From: Clostridium brassicae
GTDB taxonomy: Bacteria; Bacillota; Clostridia; Clostridiales; Clostridiaceae
DNA length: 64,000 bases
NCBI RefSeq assembly: GCF_026738875.1
Contig: NZ_JAPQFJ010000009.1
Location: 1 to 64,000 of the forward strand
Reading direction: 5' to 3'
Every line of letters begins with the position of its first letter. Within the stretch, counting starts at the first letter, position 1. The position numbers and the translations under genes were made by a program. Below are positions 1-10,500 of the stretch, piece after piece. The notes under the pieces were generated by a model. It was given only the letters and a program-made list of their open reading frames with translations, did not search any database and had not been told where the DNA came from.

Positions 1-380
1 CATAACAAAACTGGCAAAACTAATTGCTAACGCACTCTATACCCCTAAATATATACAATTAAAACTTAACATATGAAGTTAAATACAATAAATTAATTAA
101 TGTAATATTATCCAAAACAGTAAATGGTATTTTACTTTTATTTAGTGTTGTCAAATTTAATTCTGTGGAATTATTCCAGTAGGCTCCGCCTAAAAATCTA
201 GGCGACTATGGAATATATTGAATAATATTAACAGGTAATTATATGAAAATATAATTTTTATATTTGTACGAAATCTAGGTAATTAAAAATTTGAAATGCA
301 TAATAATGAAGTTGCTGTGTAGTTAATAGAATTTATAAAGTTAATATAAAATCTAGTCGAAATTAAAGAAGTTATATTTA
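1..380. other. Intergenic region with one hairpin
   Basis: No supported gene. The only clear structure is an imperfect hairpin at 173-214, with ATTCCA/TGGAAT ends and an inner GCCT/AGGC pairing. The rest is A+T-rich and presumably carries the ycaO promoter, which I cannot pin down. Confidence 0.5.
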
Positions 381-2273
381 ATGAATGCAAAAAGTATACT
401 TTATATGACAATAAATAATATGGAGATGGAAAATATTTATATGAATGATTCATTATGTGATAGGGAATATAAAGATGATCTACCATTAAACACAATAAAT
501 AGGATTAGAGATATACTAGGAAATTTAGATATTTTAACTACTGAAAGTGAATGGAAAAATTCCGCAAATGGATTTTATTCTGTAAGAGTATCGGTAGAAA
601 ATACTAATTTAGGAACTAATGGAAAAGGTGTTACTAAAGAATATGCATTAGCTAGTGCCTATGGAGAATTTATGGAAAGATTGCAAAATGGAACTTTTTT
701 TAAACTATCTTTGGATATGAGCGAAGAAGCATTAAAGTATAAAGGATTCTATTATGCTCCTGATGAAAGATATTGTACTATTGAAGAATTATTAAATAGT
801 AAAGATGAGTGGATTAGAATACAATTAAATAACTTAGATAATACAATAGATAAAAAGGAATTATTAGAGAAGTGGTTAGGAGTTTCATATGAAAAAGTAT
901 CTTCTGATTTTGCATGTTTGCCATATATAAATTTAGTAAGTGGTAAAATTTCTTATATACCTATAAAAATGATTTCAAAAATGTATATGTCTAATGGTAT
1001 GTGTGCTGGAAATACTATCGAAGAGGCGCTCATTCAAGGGTTATCTGAAATTTTTGAAAGGGTTGTTAATAAAGCTATTATAAAAGAAAAGATAATACCA
1101 CCAACTATTCCAGTGAGTTATCTAAAAAATTTTCCTAAAATTTTTTCTATGATTAAAGAAATAGAAAGTAGAGGAAATTTTAAAGTTATTATTAAGGATT
1201 GCTCTTTAGAAAAAGGATATCCTGTTGTAGGAATAATATTTATAAATAAAGATAGCCAAGACTATTTTATAAAGTTTGGTTCACATCCTATATTTGAAAT
1301 TGCCGTAGAAAGAACTTTAACAGAACTTTTACAAGGACAAGATATACACAACATGATGGGACTAAAAAGTTTATCTTATAAAAGTGAGATTAAAGATGAT
1401 GAGCAAAATTTAATAAATATACTTACTAATGGATCTGGAATATATCCTACAGAATTGTTTAGCAATGAGTTTACTTATGAATTTAAAAAGCTTCATGATA
1501 TTAAAGTGGATAGTACCAACAAAGAATTATTAAGGTATATGATTAACCTATTAAAAAATAAAGGCTATGATATTTTGATTAGAGATGTGTCATATTTAGG
1601 TTTTCCTAGTTACCATATAATTATTCCAAGATTTAGTGAAATTGAAGTAATAGATGATTTGGATACAATACAACAATATTCTAAATACAATGAAATTAAA
1701 TTGTATATTAGAAATTTAGATAAGATATCTGAAAAAGAGTTACAGGAACTAGTTAGTTACTTTAATGAAATACAGTATAGTAGATATGCTTCTATAACAG
1801 AACTATTGAGTATTCCTGTAAATAAATTATTTTCTTGGTACTATTCAAATATAGATTTATTTTTATGTGCTATATACTATAAAATGGGTAGGTTTTATGA
1901 GGCGTACAAACAACTTGATAAGTATTTAAGTTATGTTAAAACCGATTCTTATAATGATAATATACAAACGTATTATAAATGTGTTAGAGATTATATAGGA
2001 ACACGTATAGATAATCTGAGTGAGAATAGTATACTCGATATATTATGTAAGTTTTATCCAGACATGATGGTTAAAGAGATTATGATGATTTTTAACAATG
2101 AAAAAAATATTTTTACGCAATATGGACAGATAAAATGTTGGAATTGTAAAGACTGTGATTTTAAAAATGTTTGTATGTATCCTTTAATAGAAAAGATTTA
2201 TAAAAATTTGAAAGATAAATATTTAATGAATCAAATAAATCAGAGAAATATTATACAAGAATTAAATGTGTAA
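381..2273 (+). CDS. ycaO: YcaO-family protein, E. coli YcaO type
   Basis: YcaO-fold ATP-dependent enzyme of 630 residues. Two ATP/Mg-binding signatures are intact: S92xxxE96xxE99R100 and Q219xxxE223xxE226R227. From memory the middle of the protein aligns well with E. coli YcaO (for example GNTxxEAxxQGLSE and ERTxTELLQG), and the C-terminal half resembles its TPR-like region. E. coli YcaO is an accessory factor for methylthiolation of ribosomal protein S12 with RimO; RiPP-type YcaOs make azolines. Odd point: the C-terminus carries C586, C589, C592 and C598 (C-x2-C-x2-C-x5-C), which I do not recall in the E. coli protein; this could bind Zn or an Fe-S cluster. The start is uncertain: the ATG at 441 (residue 21) has GGAGATGG 11 bases upstream, while 381 has no good ribosome site. 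The role here is inferred. Confidence 0.85.
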   Translation: MNAKSILYMTINNMEMENIYMNDSLCDREYKDDLPLNTINRIRDILGNLDILTTESEWKNSANGFYSVRVSVENTNLGTNGKGVTKEYALASAYGEFMERLQNGTFFKLSLDMSEEALKYKGFYYAPDERYCTIEELLNSKDEWIRIQLNNLDNTIDKKELLEKWLGVSYEKVSSDFACLPYINLVSGKISYIPIKMISKMYMSNGMCAGNTIEEALIQGLSEIFERVVNKAIIKEKIIPPTIPVSYLKNFPKIFSMIKEIESRGNFKVIIKDCSLEKGYPVVGIIFINKDSQDYFIKFGSHPIFEIAVERTLTELLQGQDIHNMMGLKSLSYKSEIKDDEQNLINILTNGSGIYPTELFSNEFTYEFKKLHDIKVDSTNKELLRYMINLLKNKGYDILIRDVSYLGFPSYHIIIPRFSEIEVIDDLDTIQQYSKYNEIKLYIRNLDKISEKELQELVSYFNEIQYSRYASITELLSIPVNKLFSWYYSNIDLFLCAIYYKMGRFYEAYKQLDKYLSYVKTDSYNDNIQTYYKCVRDYIGTRIDNLSENSILDILCKFYPDMMVKEIMMIFNNEKNIFTQYGQIKCWNCKDCDFKNVCMYPLIEKIYKNLKDKYLMNQINQRNIIQELNV

Positions 2274-2309
2274 AAAATGTGAGCAAAGTAATTTGCTCGC
2301 ATTTTTACA
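2270..2309. terminator. Bidirectional terminator between convergent genes
   Basis: Hairpin with GAGCAAA/TTTGCTC core and a GTAA loop, extended by A-rich and T-rich arms on both sides. It can serve ycaO on + and the Met-rich gene on -. Confidence 0.8.
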
Positions 2310-2327
2310 TAACAATGAAATTAATAT

Positions 2328-2837
2328 TTAATCATCATAATCATCATCATTCATATCCATATCGTATGATCCCATAGCATGCATACAGTGCATTGATTGC
2401 ATAGCATGCATTGGTTGCGTTGGTTGCATAGGACACATAGAATGCATAGCATGCTGCATAGGTTGCGTTGGTTGCATAGGACACATAGACTGCATAGCAT
2501 GCTGCATAGATTGCATTGGTTGCATAGGACACATAGACTGCATAGCATGCATAGATTGCATTGGTTGCATAGGACACATAGACTGCATAGCATGCATAGA
2601 TTGCATTGGTTGCATAGGACACATAGACTGCATAGCATGCATAGACTGCATTGGTTGCATAGGACACATAGACTGCATATTATGCATAGATTGCATTGGT
2701 TGCATAGGGCACATTGATTGTATATCATGCATGGATTGAATTGGTTGCATAGCATGCATTGATGACATACCTTGCATAGAATCCTTTGCTTCTTTAGATT
2801 GATCTGAGTTCATACAATACATGGAGTATGTTTCCAT
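2328..2837 (-). CDS. Met/Cys/Gln-rich tandem-repeat protein, possible spore coat protein
   Basis: Unrecognised 169-residue protein. Almost the whole length is seven tandem units of 15-16 residues built on CPMQPMQSMHAMQSM, giving one Cys and about six Met per unit. It ends in an acidic tail (DMDMNDDDYDD). The N-terminus is not a signal peptide and there is no membrane segment. At DNA level the unit is 45 or 48 bp (starts near 2431, 2479, 2527, 2572, 2617, 2662, 2707). Because the repeat lacks stops, other frames are also open; this frame is chosen because it has a ribosome site (GAGGTG, about 6 bases before ATG) and a sigma-K-like promoter. Inferred roles: mother-cell coat or exosporium protein, metal (Cu/Ag) binder, or oxidant sink. 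A multi-core substrate for the neighbouring YcaO is a weaker possibility. Confidence 0.75.
   Translation of the reverse strand: METYSMYCMNSDQSKEAKDSMQGMSSMHAMQPIQSMHDIQSMCPMQPMQSMHNMQSMCPMQPMQSMHAMQSMCPMQPMQSMHAMQSMCPMQPMQSMHAMQSMCPMQPMQSMQHAMQSMCPMQPTQPMQHAMHSMCPMQPTQPMHAMQSMHCMHAMGSYDMDMNDDDYDD
2431..2716. repeat. Tandem repeat, 45/48 bp unit, seven copies
   Basis: The GGACACATAG-type core recurs at 2431, 2479, 2527, 2572, 2617 and 2662, with a GGGCACATTG variant at 2707. Spacings are 48, 48, 45, 45, 45 and 45 bp. All are multiples of three, so copy number changes keep the reading frame of the Met-rich protein. The central copies are nearly identical, indicating recent duplication. Confidence 0.95.
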
Positions 2838-2870
2838 AAATACACCTCATAAATGATTTTTGTACATTAG

Positions 2871-2899
2871 TATTATATGAGTTCTCCAAAATTTAGTTA
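2871..2899 (-). promoter_or_regulatory. Sigma-K-like promoter of the Met-rich gene
   Basis: Read on the minus strand, AC (2897-2896) is followed after 16 bases by CATATAATA (2879-2871). This fits the mother-cell sigma-K pattern AC-N16-CATAnnnTA exactly, about 35 bases before the start codon. The match is seen directly; use by sigma-K is inferred. Confidence 0.55.
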
Positions 2900-2907
2900 C
2901 TTTAAAA

Positions 2908-4269
2908 TTACAATTCGTAATTATAATATACATTAAGCTTTTTTAGTTGTCTCTTTAATATAGGCAAAGTAATAATAACAGATAATATATCAGCTAAAGG
3001 AAAAGATAACCATACTCCAGTTATGTTGAGATTGTACATTTCGGGTAATATTAAGACTAGAGGAATAAATAATATTACTTGTCTCAATATAGAAAGAATA
3101 AATGAAGTAAGAGCTTCACCTAAAGCTTGTGAAAGGCCTAATCCTGTCATTTGTATGCCTAAGAGAGGTGTTGCCAATATAACTATTCGTAAGGCCTTAA
3201 CACCATGAGAGAGTAGAGAAGGATCATTATTAAATAGTTTGATTATTCCACTAGGGAATAATTCTCCAAAAACAACACCTAAAGAGGTGATAATAGTTGT
3301 ATAAATTATTACAAGTCTAATAGTTTTCTTTATTCTAGGTATATTATTACAGCCAAAATTATATCCAACTATAGGTTGCATACCTTGAATAATTCCATTA
3401 ATGGGCATAAATAATAACAAAGTTACCTTGTATATTATTCCATAAACTGCAATAGCTAAATCGCCACCATATAATCCTAGAATATGGTTTAAAAAAATTG
3501 TAACAATGCTTCCAGATACTTGAACAGCAAACGCGGAAAATCCTATACCTATAATTTCCTTGATAATATTCTTTTGAGGTATAAGGTATTTAGGATGTAT
3601 TTTTAAGCTGGTTTTATTACTTTTTAGATAAGATAGTATATAAATAAAAGAACCTAGTTTAGACAGAATAGTGGCTATAGCAGCTCCTTTGATTCCCATA
3701 TATAATTTAAATATAAAGATATAGTCTAAAAATATGTTTAATAAGAATCCTATTATCATTGATATCATTGCATCTTTTGCATTTCCTTCAGATCTTATTA
3801 TATTGTTGCATGAAACACAAAATGGAAAATATAAGCTTCCAATAAACATTATTTTTGCATAATCTTTTGCATAAGGAAATATATTATCTGTTGCTCCAAA
3901 GAAGGTTATTATTGGCGAAGTGAATGTATAACCTAAGATAGAAAAAATTATACCTAAAATACTTACGCAGAAAAAAGAATTACCTGCTATATAATTTATT
4001 TTTTCTAAGTCTTTTTTCCCAAGGTTTCTTGATATCATTGAAGAAGAACCTATTCCAATTAAAAGAGAAAAGGATAAAATAATTATTTGAATAGGAAGTT
4101 GTATAGCTATTCCAGCTATGCCAAGAGTACCTACTCCTCTGCCTATAAAAATAGTATCTACGATGTTATATAAAGCGTTTACAATCATAGCTATTGTAGC
4201 AGGCAAAGCTAATTTTAAAAGTGAATTATTGATATTTCCTTTTGATAGTAATTCTTCTCTTTTATTCAT
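2908..4269 (-). CDS. MATE family efflux transporter
   Basis: Integral membrane exporter of 453 residues with about twelve hydrophobic segments in two similar halves, typical length for the MATE family (MepA/NorM-like). The N-terminus (ISLLKLALPATIAMIVNALYN-like) and the early IFIGRGVG motif are characteristic. It is expected to export drugs or metabolites using an Na+ or H+ gradient. The start has AGGAG about 9 bases upstream. It is transcribed alone; the Met-rich gene lies immediately downstream on the same strand with its own promoter. Substrate cannot be read from the sequence. Confidence 0.9.
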   Translation of the reverse strand: MNKREELLSKGNINNSLLKLALPATIAMIVNALYNIVDTIFIGRGVGTLGIAGIAIQLPIQIIILSFSLLIGIGSSSMISRNLGKKDLEKINYIAGNSFFCVSILGIIFSILGYTFTSPIITFFGATDNIFPYAKDYAKIMFIGSLYFPFCVSCNNIIRSEGNAKDAMISMIIGFLLNIFLDYIFIFKLYMGIKGAAIATILSKLGSFIYILSYLKSNKTSLKIHPKYLIPQKNIIKEIIGIGFSAFAVQVSGSIVTIFLNHILGLYGGDLAIAVYGIIYKVTLLLFMPINGIIQGMQPIVGYNFGCNNIPRIKKTIRLVIIYTTIITSLGVVFGELFPSGIIKLFNNDPSLLSHGVKALRIVILATPLLGIQMTGLGLSQALGEALTSFILSILRQVILFIPLVLILPEMYNLNITGVWLSFPLADILSVIITLPILKRQLKKLNVYYNYEL

Positions 4270-4469
4270 TTATATACTCCTATATAATTTATAGTAAATT
4301 TAGTACCTTTAAACAAATATAAGTAAATTGGAAATTTTCAAACCATAGTCTAATATTATTATACTTCATATGGTGCATATTCTTAACAGATTACTTTAAT
4401 TTTAAAATTTAATATTTTAAAGTATTGCATAATTATAAAACCTATGTTAAACTAAGTACAATTTAATAA

Positions 4470-4730
4470 AGATTAGTTACCTAGGGTAGAGGTGCTGTAA
4501 TTAATAGTATCTATTTGAAGTCGACAGATGATGATATTTAGAGAAAGGAATTACAGCCGAAGAAAGTAAATTGGTAAATTTACTTTCTGGGGTTGCACAA
4601 AATATGTGTAATGCTGTCATGCAATTAATTGTGTGGAGAGCTACAGGGTACACTGATTGCGGAGATTATATACATATTATTGTTAAATAATTGCAGCAAG
4701 AGTGTTCCTTGCTGCAATTATTTTTTTTTA
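4470..4730 (+). promoter_or_regulatory. Lysine riboswitch (L-box) with terminator
   Basis: Leader of the aspartokinase gene. Conserved aptamer blocks are present in order: GTAGAGGTGC (4486-4495), GCCGAAG, CTGGGGTTGCACAA, GCTGTCATGCA and TGGAGAGCTAC (to about 4643). The aptamer is followed by an intrinsic terminator, TTGCAGCAAG/CTTGCTGCAA plus an 11-base T-run (4689-4729). Lysine binding is expected to favour termination. The downstream genes lysC and lysA fit this exactly. Confidence 0.95.
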
Positions 4731-4834
4731 TTTTCAAAACTAATTTATATTACATTATATGCACGTAATAAATAATTATATTTGAAATGAATTAAGATGC
4801 CTAGGTACATCATATCACATGGGGGGCATAAAAT

Positions 4835-6034
4835 ATGGCTATGATTGTACAAAAATATGGAGGAAGTTCTGTTGCAACTACAGAAAAAATTAAAAATATT
4901 GCCAAAACATTAGTAAATAGAAAAAATAAAGGGGACGATTTAGTAGTTGTTGTTTCTGCTATGGGAGATACTACAGATGATTTGATATCTTTAGCTAAAA
5001 ATATAGCTAATAATCCAGACAAAAGAGAATTAGATGTCTTGATGTCAACAGGAGAAATGATGAGTGCAGCTCTTTTATCTATGGCTATTAAAGACTTAGG
5101 ATATGATTCTGTAAGCTATACAGCATATCAAATAGGTATAAAAACAAAGGGGCAGTATGGTAAATGTTTAATAGATGACATAGAGTCAAAAAAAATAATT
5201 AGTAGTATTAAAAAGGGTAAGATCATAATAGTAGCAGGTTTTCAGGGGATAAATGAATGGGGAGATATAACTACTTTAGGTAGAGGAGGTTCAGATACTA
5301 CAGCTGTTGCTTTGGCAGTAAAGTTAAATGGTATTTGTGAAATTTATACTGATGTTGATGGAATATACAGTGTGGATCCAAGAAAATATAAAAATGCACA
5401 AAAGCTAGATTTTATAGATTATGAAGAGATGTTAGAATTATCAAGTCTAGGAGCGCAAGTTATGCATTCTCGTTCTATAGAATTAGCTCAAAAATATGAT
5501 ATTCCTGTATATGTTGGATTAAGCAATGGCAATATTAAGGGCACAATTATTAAAGGGGGAAATAAAATGAATTTAGAGAGTAAACCAGTTACAGGACTTG
5601 CTACAAGTGATGATGATATTGCAGTAACTTTAAAGGAGATAGATGCTAATATAAATATACTTTCTAGTTTATTTGAAACAGTTGCTAATAGAAAAATTAA
5701 TATAGATATGATAAGTCAGACTTCTCCTGTAAATGGTAAAGTAAATGTATCTTTTACTATACCAAAAGATGAAGAAAAAGAATGCATGGATATAATTAAA
5801 AACTTTTCAGAAGAAAAAAATATTGCAATAGATAGTAATATAACTAAATTTTCTATTGTTGGTATAGGTATGAAAACAACTTCTGGGGTAGCATCAAGAA
5901 TGTTTAAGTTGTTTAGTGAGAATAGCATAGAAGTCAAGATGATAACAACATCGGAAATTAGAATAACATGTACTATAAATCAAAATGATAAAAATAAGGC
6001 AATAAAAATTGTAGCTGAAGAGTTTAAATTATAA
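4835..6034 (+). CDS. lysC: Aspartate kinase
   Basis: Phosphorylates aspartate, the first step toward lysine, threonine and methionine. 399 residues: N-terminal kinase domain with KYGGSS near residue 7 and GRGGSDTTA near residue 149, then two C-terminal ACT domains that normally bind effector amino acids. The start has GGGGGG 8 bases upstream (4821-4826). It lies downstream of a lysine riboswitch and is followed by lysA with a gap of only about 25 bases, so the two form a lysine-repressed operon. Confidence 0.95.
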   Translation: MAMIVQKYGGSSVATTEKIKNIAKTLVNRKNKGDDLVVVVSAMGDTTDDLISLAKNIANNPDKRELDVLMSTGEMMSAALLSMAIKDLGYDSVSYTAYQIGIKTKGQYGKCLIDDIESKKIISSIKKGKIIIVAGFQGINEWGDITTLGRGGSDTTAVALAVKLNGICEIYTDVDGIYSVDPRKYKNAQKLDFIDYEEMLELSSLGAQVMHSRSIELAQKYDIPVYVGLSNGNIKGTIIKGGNKMNLESKPVTGLATSDDDIAVTLKEIDANINILSSLFETVANRKINIDMISQTSPVNGKVNVSFTIPKDEEKECMDIIKNFSEEKNIAIDSNITKFSIVGIGMKTTSGVASRMFKLFSENSIEVKMITTSEIRITCTINQNDKNKAIKIVAEEFKL

Positions 6035-6059
6035 GTATTTTGAAATGGGGGCTAAAAAT

Positions 6060-7361
6060 ATGAGATTATTTGGAAGTATGAAGGTAATAAATGATGAATT
6101 ATACATTGGAGAAATCAGTACAGTTAATTTATCAAAAGAATTTGGAACACCGCTATATGTTATGGATGAACAACTTATACGTGAAAATTGCAGACGATAC
6201 TATAATAGTTTTAAAGCTGTAGATGGAGTTAACAGGGTAGCTTATGCAGGAAAAGCATTTTTAACAATGGCTATGTGTGAAATTATTGCTGAAGAAGGGC
6301 TTTGTCTTGATGTAGTATCAGGTGGGGAACTTTATACAGCTTATAAAAGCAAATTTCCTATGGAAAATATATATTTTCATGGTAACAATAAGACTATTGA
6401 TGAGATTGAAATGGGGATTAAATTAGGTGTTGGAAGATTTGTTGTTGACAATTTTTATGAAATTGAAAAAATAAATGAAATAGCCAAAGAACTTAATAAA
6501 AAACAAAAAATACTTTTAAGGATTACACCAGGAATCGAAGCTCATACTCATGATTACATTAAAACAGGACAAATAGATTCTAAGTTTGGGTTTACTTTAC
6601 TTCAAGATGAAACAATTAAGGCAGTGGAAAGAGCAAACTTACTTGAAAATATAGAGCTTATGGGATTTCATTGTCATATAGGTTCTCAAATTTTTGATAT
6701 TCAGCCTTATCGTGATGAAGTTAATATAATGTTAGAATTAATTAAAGAAGTAAAAGAAAAATTAGGATATGAAATTAAGGAATTAGATTTAGGCGGAGGA
6801 TTTGGAATATATTATCAAGATGGAGATGATCCGAGGGAACCAGAGCAATTTTGCAATGCTATATTAGAAGAAGCCTATAAGAAAGCAGAAGAACTTGATA
6901 TGAAATTACCTATACTTACAATAGAGCCAGGTAGGTCTATTATTGGAAATGCGGGTACAACTTTGTATACTGTAGGTTCTATAAAGGATATACCTGAAGT
7001 AAGAAAGTACGTTTCGGTTGATGGAGGAATGACTGATAATATAAGACCAGCTTTATATAATGCAGGATATGAGTGCTTAGTAGCGAATAAAGTATCTTAT
7101 TCAAATGAAGAGAAAGTAACTATTTCAGGTAAATGTTGTGAGTCTGGAGATATATTATTAAATGATGTGTATATACCGAAAACTGAAAGTGGAGATATAT
7201 TAGCTGTTTTAACTACTGGAGCTTATGGATATTCTATGGCAAGCAATTATAATAAAATACCTAGGGCGGCTGTAGTTTTAATTAAGAATAATGATGCTAA
7301 AGTTATATGTAGACGTGAAACTTATGAAGATTTAATTTCAAATGAAGAAAGTATTTATTAA
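6060..7361 (+). CDS. lysA: Diaminopimelate decarboxylase
   Basis: PLP-dependent decarboxylase converting meso-diaminopimelate to lysine, the last step of the pathway. 433 residues from the ATG at 6060. Seen: the PLP-lysine motif VAYAGKAF, HCHIGSQI, the phosphate-binding GGGFG, EPGRS and CESGD. The frame is open five codons further, to an ATG at 6045, but GGGGG at 6047-6051 sits 8 bases before 6060, and the family normally begins M-K/R-F-G-like, so 6060 is preferred. Co-transcribed with lysC under the L-box. Confidence 0.95.
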   Translation: MRLFGSMKVINDELYIGEISTVNLSKEFGTPLYVMDEQLIRENCRRYYNSFKAVDGVNRVAYAGKAFLTMAMCEIIAEEGLCLDVVSGGELYTAYKSKFPMENIYFHGNNKTIDEIEMGIKLGVGRFVVDNFYEIEKINEIAKELNKKQKILLRITPGIEAHTHDYIKTGQIDSKFGFTLLQDETIKAVERANLLENIELMGFHCHIGSQIFDIQPYRDEVNIMLELIKEVKEKLGYEIKELDLGGGFGIYYQDGDDPREPEQFCNAILEEAYKKAEELDMKLPILTIEPGRSIIGNAGTTLYTVGSIKDIPEVRKYVSVDGGMTDNIRPALYNAGYECLVANKVSYSNEEKVTISGKCCESGDILLNDVYIPKTESGDILAVLTTGAYGYSMASNYNKIPRAAVVLIKNNDAKVICRRETYEDLISNEESIY

Positions 7362-7396
7362 CAAAGTCAGTCAAATTCAATAAAATATATTAAACA

Positions 7397-7447
7397 AATA
7401 AAGGATATATTCTGAGCTTTTTCAGAATATATCCTTTATTTAATTTT
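7397..7447 (+). terminator. Terminator of the lysC-lysA operon
   Basis: Long near-perfect stem AAATAAAGGATATATTCTGA paired across a short loop, followed by a T-rich stretch. Confidence 0.85.
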
Positions 7448-7535
7448 TTGTTTAATATTAGCTATTTCCGGGAACAATATCTTAGGCATTAATTTTTGAA
7501 TTAAATATGATAAAGGTAACAAAGGAGTGACGGAA

Positions 7536-10500
7536 ATGCAGTATATTTTACTAGTTATAGCTATAGTAATAATTGTATTACAGTATATTTTGTTTTATGA
7601 AAATAGCGAAAAAGATGAAAATATTTTATATGATTTTCCAGTAATAGATATAAATAAAGAAGAACTTGATAAACATGCGTTAGACATATCAAACAATTCT
7701 TCTAATGAAAAAAGAGCAAGTTCTAGAAGAAAACTTATTAAAAGTCTAGACAAAAGCTATGAAAATATTATAAAAGGATATGAATACATAGAGGATAATG
7801 CAAAATATAAAAAGGATGTACCACCTGCTGCTGAATGGCTTTTAGATAATTTGTACCTTATAGAAAAAGAATATAAACATATCAAGTATAATATGCCAAA
7901 TAAGTATTATAAACATTTGCCTGTTATTAGTAAAGGAATGATGAAGGGGTATCCAAGGATATATCACATTGCTGTTGAGTTAGTATCTCATACAGATGGA
8001 AGAATAGATGAAGATACCGTTGAAAGATTTATAAAAGCGTACCAGAGCAATACTATTTTATCTAGCGGAGAATTATGGGCTTTACCGATAATGCTTAGAA
8101 TAGCATTAATACAAAACATAGGAAATATAACACAAAATATTGTTTTTTCTCAAGAAGAAAAAAGAAGAGCAGATCATATTTCAAATAGATTAATAGATGC
8201 TTTAGGAGATAATAGAATTGAAGAAGAAATGGAGAATTTGGTTAAGGAAGATGTAAAATTCACAGTTCATTTTACTGAAAGATTATTGAAAATTTTAAGA
8301 GATAATGGTATTGATACTCAATCTGTATATGAGTGGATAGATGAGAAGCTAGAAATTGAAGAGACGAATACAGAAAAGGTGATAAATTTAGAACACCAAA
8401 AGCAAGCTAAATTTCAATTTTCTATAGGAAATTCTATCAATTCCATTAGAGAAATAGAGGCATTAAATTGGAGAGAAAGTTTTGAAAAACTTAGCGTTGT
8501 AGAGAATGTATTAAGAAAAGATCCTGCACAAATTTATCCTAAAATGGATTTTGAGTCTAGAGATTATTATAGACATATGATAGAAATATTATCTAAAAAA
8601 ATAAAAAAACCAGAATCATTTATAGCAAAAAAAGCTATTGAATGTGCTGAAGAGGCAGAAGAAATAAAGGGAGAAGAGTATAGAAAACATGTAGGATACT
8701 ATATTTTTGATGATGGGTTAGAATGTTTAAAGAAAAAATCAGAGTTCTATAAAAAGGGAATATGCACATTTAAAGAAAATATTAAAAAAAATGCTGTTTT
8801 ATACTATATAGGTACGATAGTTTTTTTTACTATTCTTATAATGTCTATATTCATGTCTCTCAGTTATTTTAATGATTCCGAGAGACAACTTTGGAGATAT
8901 ATCATAGCGGCTATAGTTCTTTTAATACCATGTAGTGAGATTGTTATATCAATTCTAAATTGGAGTGTCAATCATTTAATTGATCCTGATTTTATTCCTA
9001 AATTAGAGTTGATAAATGGAATAGGAGAAGAAAATAGGACTATAGTTGTTATTCCTACAATAATAAATAATTCTAAAAAGGCTAAAGAGTTAGTAGAAAA
9101 TATGGAGGTTTATTTTTTAGCTAATTCTGATGAAAATTTATATTTTGCTCTCTTAAGCGATTTTAAGGATGGTAAAAGCAAAGAAGAAGAAGGGGATAAA
9201 GAGGTAGTTGAAACTGCTTTAAAAGAAATAAGGAAATTAAATGAAAAATATGCCCAAAATAGAGATGATATATTTTATTTTTTTAGTAGATATAGACAAT
9301 ATAATGAGAAAGAAGAAATATGGCTTGGATGGGAGAGAAAACGTGGGAAACTTATGGAGTTTAATAAACTCATAAGAGGAGATGAAAATACAAGTTATGA
9401 TGTAATTAGTGGTGATATAAAGGAATTAAAAAAATCAAAATACATTATTACGTTGGATTCTGATACTGTTCTTCCAAGAGATAGTGCAAGAAAATTAATA
9501 GGTGCAATGGCACATGTTTTAAATGTACCTCATATAGAAAAGAATAGAAAGCGTGTGTATAGAGGATATGGACTAATGCAGCCTAGAATAGGAGTAAGCA
9601 CAATAAGTGCAAATAAAACGCTATTCTCAAAAATTTTTTCAGGCGAAACAGGTATAGATATATATACAACGGCAGTATCTGATGTATATCAAGATTTGTT
9701 TAAAGAAGGTATCTTTACTGGAAAAGGTATATACCACATAGATAATTTTAATTATATGATTGATGAAGAGATTCCGGAAAACTCTATATTAAGCCATGAT
9801 TTAATAGAAGGTGAATATACTAGATGTGCTTTAGTTACAGATATTCAATTAATAGATGGTTATCCAGCTTATTATAATGCTAGTTCTAAAAGGCTTCATA
9901 GATGGGTTAGAGGAGATTGGCAATTAATTCCTTGGCTTAGAAATAAAGAGTCTCTTAAACCTCTGTCTAAGTTTAAAATGCTTGATAATTTAAGAAGAAG
10001 CTTAATTGCGCCAGCTATAATAATTCTAATTGCACTATCATTTAATATTTTACCTGATGGAACAGATAAATGGATAATTGCTGCTATATTGGCTTTAATA
10101 ACACCATTACTTTTTGATGTTACTGAAACAGTAACATCTCCAGTAAGAGGTTTAAATTTGTCAGGTCAAATAAACAATCGTAAAATAGCGTTAGAACAAG
10201 TATTTTTAATATTTTGTTTTTTACCATATAGAGCATATTTGATGATTGATGCTATAGTTAGAACTTTATATAGATTGTATATAAGCAAGAAAAACCTTTT
10301 AGAGTGGCAAACTGCTGCTGATGCTGAGGCTAAATCTGGCAAAGAAATAAAGGATTATGTAATGGCTATGTGGCAAGGAAGCTTAATTTCTGTAGCTATA
10401 CTTATTTTAGCTTTTTTAAAGTCGCTAAACTCAGGATTACTTATGATGCCTTCTTGTATTTTATGGTTTATAAGTCCATATATAGCTTATTATATAAGCA

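Noticed and set aside
2431-2716. CRISPR-like regular repeat
   Set aside because: The units are directly joined with no unique spacers, and they encode a repeat protein.
2347-2755. Additional open frames on both strands across the repeat
   Set aside because: All are by-products of a stop-free 45/48-bp tandem repeat. Only the frame 2328-2837 (minus) has a ribosome site, promoter and non-repeat ends.
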